Assembly: GCA_031315915.1 (NCBI GenBank)
Contig: JALDRK010000014.1
Span: 35,092 to 99,091 of the forward strand
DNA length: 64,000 nucleotides
Source of the DNA: Nitrospirales bacterium
Lineage (GTDB): Bacteria; Nitrospirota; Nitrospiria; Nitrospirales; UBA8639
Direction: 5' to 3'
The position numbers and the translations under genes were made by a program. This document shows positions 9,538-18,452 of the stretch, one piece after another. The notes under the pieces are model-generated. The model ran no database searches, was not told where the DNA came from, and saw only the letters and a list, made by a program, of their open reading frames with translations. The number at the start of each line of letters is the position of its first letter. Within the stretch, counting starts at the first letter, position 1.

Positions 9538-11223
9538 CTATGATTTCGTTAACTTTCGATAACGGATCCGGTGCGGCTGATCGGCGGCTTTTCCCAACCG
9601 TTTTTTTCGATTGGCTTCATATTCGGAATAGTTTCCTTCATTCCAGACCACCTGACTATTGCCTTCAAAGGCGAGAATGTGAGTCGCCACACGATCCAAA
9701 AACCAGCGATCATGACTGCTCACCATGGCACAGCCGCCAAAATGCTCCAGGCCTTCTTCCAACGCCCGCAAGGTGTTCACATCCAGATCGTTAGACGGCT
9801 CATCGAGCAACAACACATTCGCCCCTTCCTTGAGCATCCGTGCCAAATGCACCCGGTTCCGTTCACCGCCGGACAAATCCTTCACTTTTTTCTGCTGATC
9901 CGACCCTGAAAAATTGAACCGGGAGACATAGCCACGAGAATTGACCTCCATCTTGCCCAGCGACACGGTCTCCTGGCCTCCGGTAATACATTCCCAAACG
10001 TTCAAATTGTCATCCAAGACCCGGCCTTGATCCACATAGCCGAGCTTGACAGTTTCTCCCAACCTCAAGATTCCGCCATCGGGCTTTTCTATGCCGGCAA
10101 TGATTTTAAACAAGGTGGATTTCCCGGCACCATTGGGACCAATCACACCGACAATCCCACCCTTGGGGAGAGAAAACGATAGTTGCTCAAATAACACCGT
10201 ATCCCCGAAACTTTTGGACAATTCATCAGCCACGACCACTACATCTCCCAACCGGGGACCGGAGGGAATATAAATTTCCAAATCATCCGTTTGTCGATCC
10301 TGCTCCGCACTCACTAACTGTTCATACTTTGTCACACGGGCTTTTCCCTTGGCCTGCCGGCCTTTGGGAGACATGCGAATCCACTCCAATTCCCGTTCCA
10401 GCGTTTTCTGCCGTTTGGACTCAGACTTTTCTTCCTGTGCCAGTCTCCCCTGCTTTTGCTCCAACCAAGACGAATAGTTGCCCTGGAAGGGAATGCCCTG
10501 TCCACGATCCAACTCCAGAATCCATCCGGCCACGTTATCTAAAAAATACCGGTCATGGGTCACCGCAATGACGGTGCCCTTATATTCCTTGAGGTGCTGT
10601 TCCAACCATCCTACCGTCTCCGCATCCAAATGGTTGGTGGGCTCGTCCAAGAGGAGAATATCAGGCTCTTGAATCAATAATCGGCACAAGGCCACCCGGC
10701 GCCGCTCGCCTCCTGATAACACATCCACTTTGGCATCCGGCGGTGGACAACGGAGCGCATCCATCGCAATCTCCAATTGATGCTCCAGTTCCCACCCGTT
10801 GACCGCCTCGATTTGCTCTTGCAGTTTTCCCTGTCGTTCGATCAGCGTTTCCATTTCTTCGGGACTCACATCACCGGAAAATGCCTGGCTGATCGCTTCG
10901 TAATCACGGAGCAACTTGACGACCTCTGCCCGTCCTTCCTCCACCACTTCCTTCACGGTTTTGCCCGGTTCCAAATAGGGTTCCTGCTCAAACATGCCCA
11001 CGGAATATCCTTTAGACATCGTAATCTTGCCGATATAGTTTGTATCCAACCCGGCAATAATTTTGAGCAGCGTACTCTTTCCCGACCCGTTCAATCCCAA
11101 AACGCCGATTTTGGCCCCGTAGAAAAATGACAGATAAATATCTTTTAACACCTGCTTCTTCGGTGGATGAATCCGGCCTACGCCTATCAATGAAAATATA
11201 ATTTGACGATCATTCGTACTCAT
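9538..11223 (-). CDS. ettA: Energy-dependent translational throttle protein EttA (ABC-F)
   Basis: An ABC-F ATPase of 561 residues that binds the ribosomal E site and gates entry of the 70S complex into elongation according to ATP/ADP level. It has two ABC cassettes, Walker A GLNGSGKST and GPNGAGKST, signatures LSGGERRRVAL and LSGGERNRVHL, and Walker B/loop LLLDEPTNHLD and LLLDEPSNDLD. The inter-cassette linker is rich in charged residues (EEKSESKRQKTLERELEWI), as in EttA. There are no transmembrane segments. Length and N-terminal FSLIGVGRIHPPKKQVLKDI match EttA proper and not Uup or other ABC-F members. It heads a minus-strand operon with small envelope genes. Confidence 0.95.
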   Translation of the reverse strand: MSTNDRQIIFSLIGVGRIHPPKKQVLKDIYLSFFYGAKIGVLGLNGSGKSTLLKIIAGLDTNYIGKITMSKGYSVGMFEQEPYLEPGKTVKEVVEEGRAEVVKLLRDYEAISQAFSGDVSPEEMETLIERQGKLQEQIEAVNGWELEHQLEIAMDALRCPPPDAKVDVLSGGERRRVALCRLLIQEPDILLLDEPTNHLDAETVGWLEQHLKEYKGTVIAVTHDRYFLDNVAGWILELDRGQGIPFQGNYSSWLEQKQGRLAQEEKSESKRQKTLERELEWIRMSPKGRQAKGKARVTKYEQLVSAEQDRQTDDLEIYIPSGPRLGDVVVVADELSKSFGDTVLFEQLSFSLPKGGIVGVIGPNGAGKSTLFKIIAGIEKPDGGILRLGETVKLGYVDQGRVLDDNLNVWECITGGQETVSLGKMEVNSRGYVSRFNFSGSDQQKKVKDLSGGERNRVHLARMLKEGANVLLLDEPSNDLDVNTLRALEEGLEHFGGCAMVSSHDRWFLDRVATHILAFEGNSQVVWNEGNYSEYEANRKKRLGKAADQPHRIRYRKLTKS

Positions 11224-11296
11224 ACCGTTCGCTCCAATCCATAGCCAGAAGAATGTATAATGCTTTCAGAAATAAGGGTGTTCACATGCAGGTGCC

Positions 11297-11347
11297 AACC
11301 TTAACAAAGCTCCGGCATTATTCACAATCCGGAGGGCTTTTAAGGTT
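11297..11347. repeat. Long imperfect inverted repeat between ettA and the NUDIX gene
   Basis: AACCTTA(AC)AAAGCTCCGG, a 13-base loop, then CCGGA(GG)GCTTTTAAGGTT form a 17-bp stem with two 2-base bulges. There is no T-run on either side, so it is not a classical terminator. It could be a REP/MITE-like palindrome or a structured RNA. Confidence 0.6.
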
Positions 11348-11472
11348 GCTCCCCTCACCCACCGTTAGGAGAAAAGTCTTCTCAGAGAAGAATTCCCTAA
11401 CCCTTGCCATTGAATTACAATCGATACCAGGTATGATAAGAATAGGCCTATGGAACCCAGAACCTTTAGATC

Positions 11473-12102
11473 GTGAATAACGGTCAATCATTTCCCGCAC
11501 CTCATTGTTTATCAAAACCTTGGTCGACCGCCTTGCCCAATAGCATCAAACATTGTTCTCGCTGCGGCACTCTGGTTGAGGAAAAAATTCCTCCAGGAGA
11601 GACCCTCCCGAGGGCTGTGTGTCCCGCCTGCCTAACCATCCATTACGAAAACCCCAAAATCGTGGCAGGCTGCATACCCGAATGGGAAGATAAAATTCTC
11701 TTGTGCCGACGAGCCATCGAACCCCGCATGGGACTCTGGACCTACCCAGCCGGATTCATGGAAATGGGCGAGAGCACCGAAGAGGCCGCTGCCAGGGAAA
11801 CCATAGAGGAAGCCTGTGCCAACGTGAGCATTCAAGGCTTATTGGGTATCTTCAGCCTGCCTCACGTCTCTCAGGTCTATGTCGTGTATCGAGCCTATCT
11901 CCAAAACCTGAACTTTAAACCCGGGCCGGAAAGCCTAGAAGTGCAACTCGTCTCCATTTCAGACATTCCTTGGGAACACCTGGCCTTTCCCGTCATTCAC
12001 GAATCCTTAAGCCGATACGTTAAGGACATCCAAGCCGCCATCTCGCAAACCCACTCCGCCGTCGTCCCCACCAAAAAACATCCATCGTTTTATTCATCAT
12101 AA
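11473..12102 (+). CDS. NUDIX hydrolase with N-terminal zinc ribbon
   Basis: An N-terminal zinc ribbon (CSRCG ... CPACLTIHYENPK) precedes a NUDIX domain whose box reads G-x5-E-x7-RE-x2-EE (GFMEMGESTEEAAARETIEE), complete for metal-dependent hydrolysis of nucleoside diphosphate-linked compounds. The arrangement resembles NudC/NADH pyrophosphatase relatives and ADP-ribose hydrolases of about 180-210 residues. The frame begins with a GTG at 11473 without a good ribosome site; the first 25 residues before the zinc ribbon may not be translated. The specific substrate is not readable. Confidence 0.88.
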   Translation: MNNGQSFPAPHCLSKPWSTALPNSIKHCSRCGTLVEEKIPPGETLPRAVCPACLTIHYENPKIVAGCIPEWEDKILLCRRAIEPRMGLWTYPAGFMEMGESTEEAAARETIEEACANVSIQGLLGIFSLPHVSQVYVVYRAYLQNLNFKPGPESLEVQLVSISDIPWEHLAFPVIHESLSRYVKDIQAAISQTHSAVVPTKKHPSFYSS

Positions 12103-12488
12103 CCTTCGACCGATGGAATGTAATCCAATCAAAATAGACAGTGGCAAAAGAGAGTCATGTAAATACTTATAGCCTGCCTGGAACAGTCATGAGTCCACCG
12201 TTTTTCTGTAGTGCCGGGTTTCGTCCCGGTAGCCGAGAGCCTTTTCTTCTGAGAAAAGGATCCAAAACCATGTTGACTGTGGCGTGGCTCGCTACCTTCG
12301 GTATCGGCGCAAATTCGCGGAGCCTGTTCTGAGCCTGTCGAAGGACTCAGACAGTACGCACCTGATTTCCGAAGTCGGCTGCACGGCTCCGCCACAAGGC
12401 CGGGGATTCACATCTTGTACCGTTGTGGAAGGCAGATCATCAACTGTTGCAGGCTTGAGGTAAGGGAGAGAGGCAATTGACAAAGGGG
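12103..12488. other. Non-coding interval with two hairpins
   Basis: No convincing gene. It holds a short perfect hairpin CCTTTTCT-TCTG-AGAAAAGG near 12239-12258 and a larger one at 12324-12354 whose loop contains GAGCCTGTCGAAGG, a sequence that recurs between genes of many bacteria as part of dispersed palindromes. Open frames here are short and lack ribosome sites. Confidence 0.5.
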
Positions 12489-13007
12489 TTAATAGTTCGA
12501 CTGTTCCAATTCTAATAATGCCTGCTTGATCGGCAACCCGCCACCGTAGCCAACCAGTTTTCCATTCGCCCCGATTACCCGATGGCAGGGCACCAGAATC
12601 GATACCGGATTTTGGCCATTGGCAGCCCCCACGGCGCGGGACGCTAGCGGACTCCCAACCTTCTTGGCAATGTCCCCATACGATACTGTCCGGCCATAAG
12701 GAATACGTTGGAGTGCCTGCCACACCTGCCGTTGAAACGGCGTGCCTTGAAGATTCAGTGGAATTTGAAAGCGTGTTCGCGAACCATCAAAATATTCTTG
12801 CAACTGTTCTAGCACCGCCAGAAACGGTTCACGGGATTTCTTCCAGGCCGGCTGAATTGTGAGCGGATGAGCTCCATCTTGAAACTGCAGCCCCTGCAAG
12901 CCCTTAGCGTTTCCGACCAACAACAGTCGACCAACCGGACTGGAGCACACCCAGTAAGACACCTGGACTTCCTTGGAAGATTTCTTTGCTACCGCTATCT
13001 TTTTCAC
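12489..13007 (-). CDS. ogt: Methylated-DNA--[protein]-cysteine S-methyltransferase
   Basis: A 172-residue suicide repair enzyme that takes the methyl group from O6-methylguanine onto its own cysteine. The active site is VPCHRVIGANGKLVGYGGG, and the helix-turn-helix reads TVSYGDIAKKVGSPLASRAVG with the arginine finger (SRAVG) in place. The N-terminal domain (about 15-85) is the usual short Ogt type with no AraC-like Ada domain. It is divergent from the XRE regulator at 13182. Confidence 0.94.
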   Translation of the reverse strand: MKKIAVAKKSSKEVQVSYWVCSSPVGRLLLVGNAKGLQGLQFQDGAHPLTIQPAWKKSREPFLAVLEQLQEYFDGSRTRFQIPLNLQGTPFQRQVWQALQRIPYGRTVSYGDIAKKVGSPLASRAVGAANGQNPVSILVPCHRVIGANGKLVGYGGGLPIKQALLELEQSNY

Positions 13008-13181
13008 GATGCCCCCATCATTAGAATCTATCCGTCTTTTCCTGTCACTCTATCAGACCATATCTCTTTCCCTATTGACTACTCCATGACCGCCATCTGG
13101 AGCACGCAAAATCAGATCATATGATCATGAAAGAAATTTTACCGATAGACAGGTCAATGTACATTTGCCTATGATCGGGCC

Positions 13182-13649
13182 ATGTCCATTCACCTCCACC
13201 TGAGCGCCTGGTGTCAACACAAAGGGATCTCGCTTGCTGACCTCAGCCGAAAAACGGGAGTGGACCTGGCCAGTTTGCAAAATTTTCAAAAAGGGGAATG
13301 GGACCCACCCCTGTCCACGATCACCACTATGGCCCAGGAATTGGAAGTTCCCATCTCCTGGCTCCATAGTGATCCACGCACCATTCAGCGATTGTGGAAC
13401 GATCCCGACGACGATAATCCGGAACTGCCTGACCCGTCCTTATCCGACCCTATTTTCCAACGAATGATTGATATCAGCCGAGAATACCCGGACATCTTTA
13501 TCTCGCTCACCAGCATTCTCCACCACGGAGATCCCAAGCTTATTCGGGCGGCTCAGATCAACCTTCAAAGTCTGTTGAAACAGGCGCGTCCCACCACCCT
13601 TCCCTGGGGATCCCGCCCTCCCGGTCATTTTGAACCACCCAGCGATTAA
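13182..13649 (+). CDS. XRE-family helix-turn-helix regulator
   Basis: A 155-residue protein with an N-terminal HTH_3-like domain (about 5-60: ISLADLSRKTGVDLASLQNF, then PPLSTITTMAQELEVPISWL) followed by an acidic linker and a helical C-terminal part ending in a Pro/Gly-rich tail. The C-terminal domain is not one I recognise; it may bind a partner or effector. It is divergent from ogt and could control it, but no operator repeat stands out in the 170 bp between them. It faces the receiver gene at 13727; an imperfect stem (13649-13670) lies in the short gap. Confidence 0.78.
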   Translation: MSIHLHLSAWCQHKGISLADLSRKTGVDLASLQNFQKGEWDPPLSTITTMAQELEVPISWLHSDPRTIQRLWNDPDDDNPELPDPSLSDPIFQRMIDISREYPDIFISLTSILHHGDPKLIRAAQINLQSLLKQARPTTLPWGSRPPGHFEPPSD

Positions 13650-13726
13650 AGGTCTTGCGTCAAGATCCTTAGGACGCACAAAAGTGTGGCATAGGATTCA
13701 AGTCTATCCGAAAAATGACGCTGTTT

Positions 13727-14095
13727 TTAGTGAAGAAGAGCCCGTTGGATGACCTCGAGAAGTTCATCAACGGTGAACGGTTTTTGTAGGGTGAAGGTGG
13801 GTTGAAGACTATTGGGAATCGGATTCCCCCCATTTTGGAAATGTGACATGGTGCCGGATAAAGCAATGATCGGAAATTTTGGACTTCGTTTTCGAATCTT
13901 CTGAAACGGCGTTTGTCCATCATGTGACAAAGACCCGATGTCGGTAATCACCGCAGAAGCCTGAGTGCCTTGAAGATTTTCAAACCCTTCCTCGGAGGTT
14001 GCCCCCTCCACAACGGAATACCCCGCATTTTCCAGAAAGAGAGAGACAGAGTCACGCACATATTCATCGTCGTCAATAACCAGAATTTTGTTCAT
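13727..14095 (-). CDS. Single-domain response regulator (receiver)
   Basis: A 122-residue stand-alone receiver. It has the acidic pocket IDDDEYVRD at the N-terminus, the phospho-acceptor Asp in AVITDIGSL, the switch Ser/Thr in IIALSGT and the conserved Lys in LQKPFTVDELL. The usual MPxMDG after the phospho-Asp is replaced by IGSLSHDG. There is no output domain and no kinase next to it, so it acts through a partner, as CheY-like or phosphorelay proteins do. An inverted repeat (TTGACG-TTG-CGTCAA) lies about 95 bp upstream of its start. Confidence 0.9.
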   Translation of the reverse strand: MNKILVIDDDEYVRDSVSLFLENAGYSVVEGATSEEGFENLQGTQASAVITDIGSLSHDGQTPFQKIRKRSPKFPIIALSGTMSHFQNGGNPIPNSLQPTFTLQKPFTVDELLEVIQRALLH

Positions 14096-14189
14096 TCGAC
14101 TACCGAAGTTTGGTGATACATTTCGAATCTACCCAAATAAATTTACCCATTTATTAAGCCAGTTTATCCGCAAAACCCATTCCAGTTTT

Positions 14190-14204
14190 TTGACGTTGCG
14201 TCAA
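14190..14204. promoter_or_regulatory. Inverted repeat upstream of the receiver gene
   Basis: TTGACG, three bases, CGTCAA: a perfect 6-bp dyad in an AT-rich upstream region, about 95 bp before the start at 14095. It could be an operator; a chance dyad of this length is also possible. Confidence 0.3.
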
Positions 14205-14317
14205 TTGAAGTTTTCATCAATATTTTCAATGCATTACATTGTTCTACCATTCTACTTTATCTAAAAATTCTGAAGGGAACTTCCTTCAAACACCCCTTTA
14301 TTTGGATGTTTTTCCCT

Positions 14318-15686
14318 TCAGGACTTGCCATCGTTCACCGCCGTTTCCATTGGAGCTGGCGAAAGAAACGGAGTGCTTTTTTTGCCTAACCAGGTGGTCT
14401 GTAAAATGAGTCCAAATACTACCGCCAGCAGTCCGACATATAAGCCCGTCCATTCTCCATAGAAAACTCCCAATCCCAACAAAGTCGAACAGCCAACTCC
14501 ATATAGGAAGACGGCTTGCGTCACACGTTTTGTCAGGCCATGTTGAACTAAGATTCCGTTAAAAAACCTTCCCATGGGCTAAACAGAGGCATGAGCAGGG
14601 CAATCCACAAGCCTTGTTGAGCCAACAAGGACAAGTCGGGTTTTAACGCCGCAACAGAATCGAACCAAAGGTCGCCAATGGAGTGACCGCAAGAAATAAC
14701 AAGCTCCCGGTCGTACAACAGGCTAGTCCTCCAGCAAAATATTTGAGCGGAATGACCATTTCACGCTTGGGACTGAGAGCAATCACCACTTCCTGAAAGG
14801 CAAATCCCACGCTCCGAAAGACAAAGGTCAACCCTCCCAACACCGGCCATACTGCCAAGGACTCCAGGGCCATAGGCATCCGACTCAAGGCAGCGCTGAT
14901 AATAGGTAAGGTTGCCAGCGTCAGCAGAGGCGTCGCGGCTAACGGCAGATAAAAAGATACTAGTTTCCTAATGGACAATCCGGAAACCAAAGTCTGGTTT
15001 CGCACCAATCTGATGGCCGGACAAGCCAATATATGGATCAATCCGGCTTCTACGATCACTCCGGTGACCATTGCCGTTGTGGCCACCACAATCCCAGCCC
15101 TTCCGGTTTCCCAAAGCCCGAAACCCAGGAGACTTCCACTGATACATATCCGCACGAATGTCCCCAACACAATGAGACGAGTTTGACCGGTCCGGATAAC
15201 CAGGCCCTGCAGAAAACGCCTCAAAGCAATGGCCAGGGTCCAAGGGGTCATAATTTGCAACCCCACCCTGGCCGGTTGAACAATCGACATTGGAACACCC
15301 AACAGATTCACCACGATCAGGTCATACAACGGAGTAAAGGCCACGGCCATATGGAGAATGGTCAACATCCCACCGAGCACCCAGATGAAATTTCGAAGCA
15401 GAACATAGGCCGAACCGTCTTTGCAAAGCACGGTGGAAGCCGACAAGATCATGATGATGGGCGCTTCAATGATGAGAGAGAGGGGAAACACCACCCCACC
15501 CCATGCCGCCAGGTGAATTTCGGGGTTAGGAAACCTAGATAAAATAATCGCAACCAAAGGTATTTCAAGCCCCATTAATAACCAACTTCCCGCCAAAGGC
15601 CACCACAGACGGAAAATATGAGAAAACGGGGAACCGTGTTGGTTGTACAAAAGAATGTAATCCTGGGAAGGAAAGAGTGGGACCAA
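14318..15686 (-). pseudogene. MATE-like (MOP superfamily) polytopic membrane protein, broken by two frame changes
   Basis: The first open frame (15686 down to 14643, 347 residues) is a polytopic membrane protein with about nine helices, starting with WWPLAGSWLLMGLEIPLVAI and resembling multidrug-export MATE proteins. It stops at SILLRR, but from the same point another frame continues as ALKPDLSLLAQQGLWIALLMP, and at a run of six T near 14560 a third frame takes over (NGILVQHGLTKRVTQAVFLYG) and runs through two more helices to 14318. Joined, the protein would be about 456 residues, the normal MATE length. The substrate is unknown. One break is at a homopolymer, so sequencing error is a real alternative to gene decay. 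Confidence 0.75.
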
Positions 15687-15729
15687 TCCACTCTTCGAGA
15701 CTAACTGTTACAGATCGCAGCAGGTGATT

Positions 15730-18402
15730 TCAACTGGAGAGGGACAAAACCCGAAAGAATCGTTCAGGAAGATAATTCAGACCAAATGGCAAGAGCCGGA
15801 TAGACCAACCATCGACCCGACTCCCTGCTATCGGTTTGGTCGCCGCCAGAGGCTTCAATTTATCTGGGGGGGGGGCGGAAGGATCGGATTCACCGGAAAA
15901 AACTTGAGCCACCAATTCCGCTTCTTGCGAAACAGAGTTCAGAGGTAATAACTGCCTAGTCACCTTAAGAGCGTCACTGTCCTTTGAATGGGTTTCCTCG
16001 TAGGTAAACTTCCAATTTGCGGACTCCAATTCACATTCTTCATTGGGAAACAAGCGGTGAAAATCCCACTGGGTCACCCAGCTTTTCACATATTTTCTCA
16101 TGCTGGCATCCGGTAGAATCGTGGCAGGCGCATCCGTAGCCTGTTCCCACATCCGCCAACCGTGTCCTTTCAAGTGTAGAGTCCTCACGGTCCGATGCAC
16201 ATCTTCGATGACATCAACCGGTGGTTGTCCGATCGGGATGCGCTGGGTTTCCAAAAGTTTCATCCCTAGTTCGGCTTTTGCAGCCAACTGGATATCTTGT
16301 TCCGTTCCTTTCGCTCGAAGTTTTTCCACCAACTTGGTCTTATCTCCTTTTTTCTCCAGAACTTCACTGCGAAAATCATTGGTGAGAGCGAGTACCGTCC
16401 CCAGACCCGGTAAACTGGGGCCTCCATCCATCTGCATCAATCGGGCCACTTCCCCATAGGATTTGGCACGCTGATTGACGGAATACCGTCCAACAAGTTC
16501 CACCTCATCAATCAAAAGAATCCACCCAGAATATCCGGCTGCCTGCATGAGACGGGCCGCAAATTGAAACCGCTGCAGCGCCAACTGGGTGACCGAGGCT
16601 TTTCCAAATGCATATTTCCCGGCAAACCCGGCTTCATGCAAAAACCTCTTGAGATCTCCGACATTTACCGGATCTCCCGTCCAAAACCTGGCCATCCGAT
16701 GGCCCAATTCCATATCCGAGCTCATGCGTTCGTAAAGAAACAGAGTCGCCGCAAATCGGGCGTCAATGCCATTTTCGGGATTATTGACCCAATTCACCAG
16801 ATCCTTATACCGGGGGGTCCACACATCGCATTCACTCGCGATTTCTGCAAAGACCTCTCCCCGTTTGTTCGGGATCACCGCCGATTCAATAGCTGAATAG
16901 TACAGCCGAACTGGATGATATAGAGGCGTTTCTTTACTGATTACAATCCGGCTACAAATAAAATTGGATTCCAGCGCCAAATTTTGTAAATACTCCAGCA
17001 CATGGGATTTCCCGGCCCCAAACTCCCCATCAATCACCATCCCCCGTGGACACGTTCCCGCTGTGACATTGTTTTGTGTAGCCTCCAATAACCGTCGGAA
17101 CCGCCCCTCGATTTCCGGCTGCAAACACCCAAGGGCATTGACCACATGACGGTTGGGCACACCGGCCCGTGGTCCTTCGATCACCCGACGAGCCTCAAGA
17201 TCGGGAATGATGGGCATTGCCGCAATCAAAGCCGTCACGGGCTCGGATACGGATTCCTGTTGCATCGTCGGACCAATCCGCACCAAGGACGATAACGGAT
17301 TTTGCCGATGCTTGGGTCGGATATCGTCCCACACTCGAAGCTTGAGGGGCTCATAGCGATCCACCCCCCGGCGCACATCGGAGAGAAAATCCTGCGGGCT
17401 TAAGACCACCATTAATAAGCCTTCAATGTCATCACTGGCATCAAGAAACTGCCGGAGCAACTCATACAGATCCATGGTGGCCGACGGCGAAAAAACCAAT
17501 TCCCCTCCCTGTGCACTCGGATTCCGTTTGCGAAAATACTGGGAGATATCCACGGTCACAACCAATCCTCCATACCCACTCAGCCGTAGCCATCGGGTCA
17601 AAGATGACAACATATACCTGGCGTTATGGCGAGCCACTTTTTGGTATATCAGCGCTTTTTTCACTCCCGAAACTAAACGCAGATCGCCGCACAACCACTC
17701 TTTTACAGCTGTCCCCAACACCTGGTCCGTGTCACCGGCATCTAACTGCGCCACACATAAACGAATCATGGCCATCCGAAATTCCCGGCATAAGCCCGAG
17801 TCCCCTTCAATCGTCTTTTCCAGCCAGGTTTGTACATCCCGGCGCAACATGGGTTCTTTGCGTTCATTCAAAGCCGCAATTTGTCGCAGAGAAAATTCTT
17901 TCCGGCTGGAAGGAATCTGATACCCGTTATCCTGCAACAGACGAAGCATAAATCGATAAGCCAAATCATCCCAATCCAGTTGCTTGGCAATTTTATGGAA
18001 CAGTTTTTCCACCATGTGAACTTTGGTAAATCGGGAGTCCACCTTGGCATACACATATTCTTTTTCACGAGCCATCACTTCCAATTGGGCCTGACACTCT
18101 AGGATAGAGTCTCCCCCCGGACACACCCCAAACTTGACGGCTGCCCCTCCTTCGCGAATAAAGGCATGCAGATATTCTTTTTGAAGTATGCCTACCCACT
18201 CATGGGTGCCGACGGCCGTCAAGAATTTTGTTTCCGACGGCTTCATCTGATCGGGGGCATCCGCAACCTGAACCGAATCATGAGGGCTAGGTTGTTCATG
18301 TTGAGCTGGTGGGGCTTCCACAACCGAAATGTCCTGCTCCTGTTCCTGTCGGCTCTGAAGACGATTTAAGGCATCGATTAAATTGCTCATAGGTACATCC
18401 AT
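15730..18402 (-). CDS. Tandem BrxC/BrxD-like P-loop ATPase (BREX-type), N-terminal copy degenerate
   Basis: A roughly 890-residue soluble protein made of two related ATPase halves of the kind found in BREX phage-defence systems (DUF2791-like). The C-terminal half has a clear Walker A, GEFGAGKS (about 459-466), and Walker B, WILLIDEVELV (about 627-637), with IRTDDFRSE-type sensor region later as ALTNDFRSEVL. The N-terminal half keeps the same layout but reads FGVCPGGDSI (about 91-100) and LVVTVDISQYF (about 280-290), without the P-loop Lys or the catalytic Glu. A run of ten C near codon 845 lies in the coding strand. The frame opens with TTG at 18423; ATG at 18402 or 18390 is likelier. The next gene upstream (18453) is in the same operon. 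Function inferred: ATP-driven component of a defence or mobile system. Confidence 0.72.
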   Translation of the reverse strand: MDVPMSNLIDALNRLQSRQEQEQDISVVEAPPAQHEQPSPHDSVQVADAPDQMKPSETKFLTAVGTHEWVGILQKEYLHAFIREGGAAVKFGVCPGGDSILECQAQLEVMAREKEYVYAKVDSRFTKVHMVEKLFHKIAKQLDWDDLAYRFMLRLLQDNGYQIPSSRKEFSLRQIAALNERKEPMLRRDVQTWLEKTIEGDSGLCREFRMAMIRLCVAQLDAGDTDQVLGTAVKEWLCGDLRLVSGVKKALIYQKVARHNARYMLSSLTRWLRLSGYGGLVVTVDISQYFRKRNPSAQGGELVFSPSATMDLYELLRQFLDASDDIEGLLMVVLSPQDFLSDVRRGVDRYEPLKLRVWDDIRPKHRQNPLSSLVRIGPTMQQESVSEPVTALIAAMPIIPDLEARRVIEGPRAGVPNRHVVNALGCLQPEIEGRFRRLLEATQNNVTAGTCPRGMVIDGEFGAGKSHVLEYLQNLALESNFICSRIVISKETPLYHPVRLYYSAIESAVIPNKRGEVFAEIASECDVWTPRYKDLVNWVNNPENGIDARFAATLFLYERMSSDMELGHRMARFWTGDPVNVGDLKRFLHEAGFAGKYAFGKASVTQLALQRFQFAARLMQAAGYSGWILLIDEVELVGRYSVNQRAKSYGEVARLMQMDGGPSLPGLGTVLALTNDFRSEVLEKKGDKTKLVEKLRAKGTEQDIQLAAKAELGMKLLETQRIPIGQPPVDVIEDVHRTVRTLHLKGHGWRMWEQATDAPATILPDASMRKYVKSWVTQWDFHRLFPNEECELESANWKFTYEETHSKDSDALKVTRQLLPLNSVSQEAELVAQVFSGESDPSAPPPDKLKPLAATKPIAGSRVDGWSIRLLPFGLNYLPERFFRVLSLSS
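15866..15875 (-). repeat. C10 homopolymer inside the ATPase gene
   Basis: Ten consecutive G on the plus strand, read as C on the coding strand, encode Ala-Pro-Pro-Pro about 48 codons before the stop. Tracts of this length are prone to slippage in cells and in sequencing; a one-base change would alter only the C-terminal tail. Confidence 0.9.
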
Positions 18403-18452
18403 TTTCCTTCGAAAAATTGTCAATTACCCCACTCGAATTTGAAGATGGCCTC

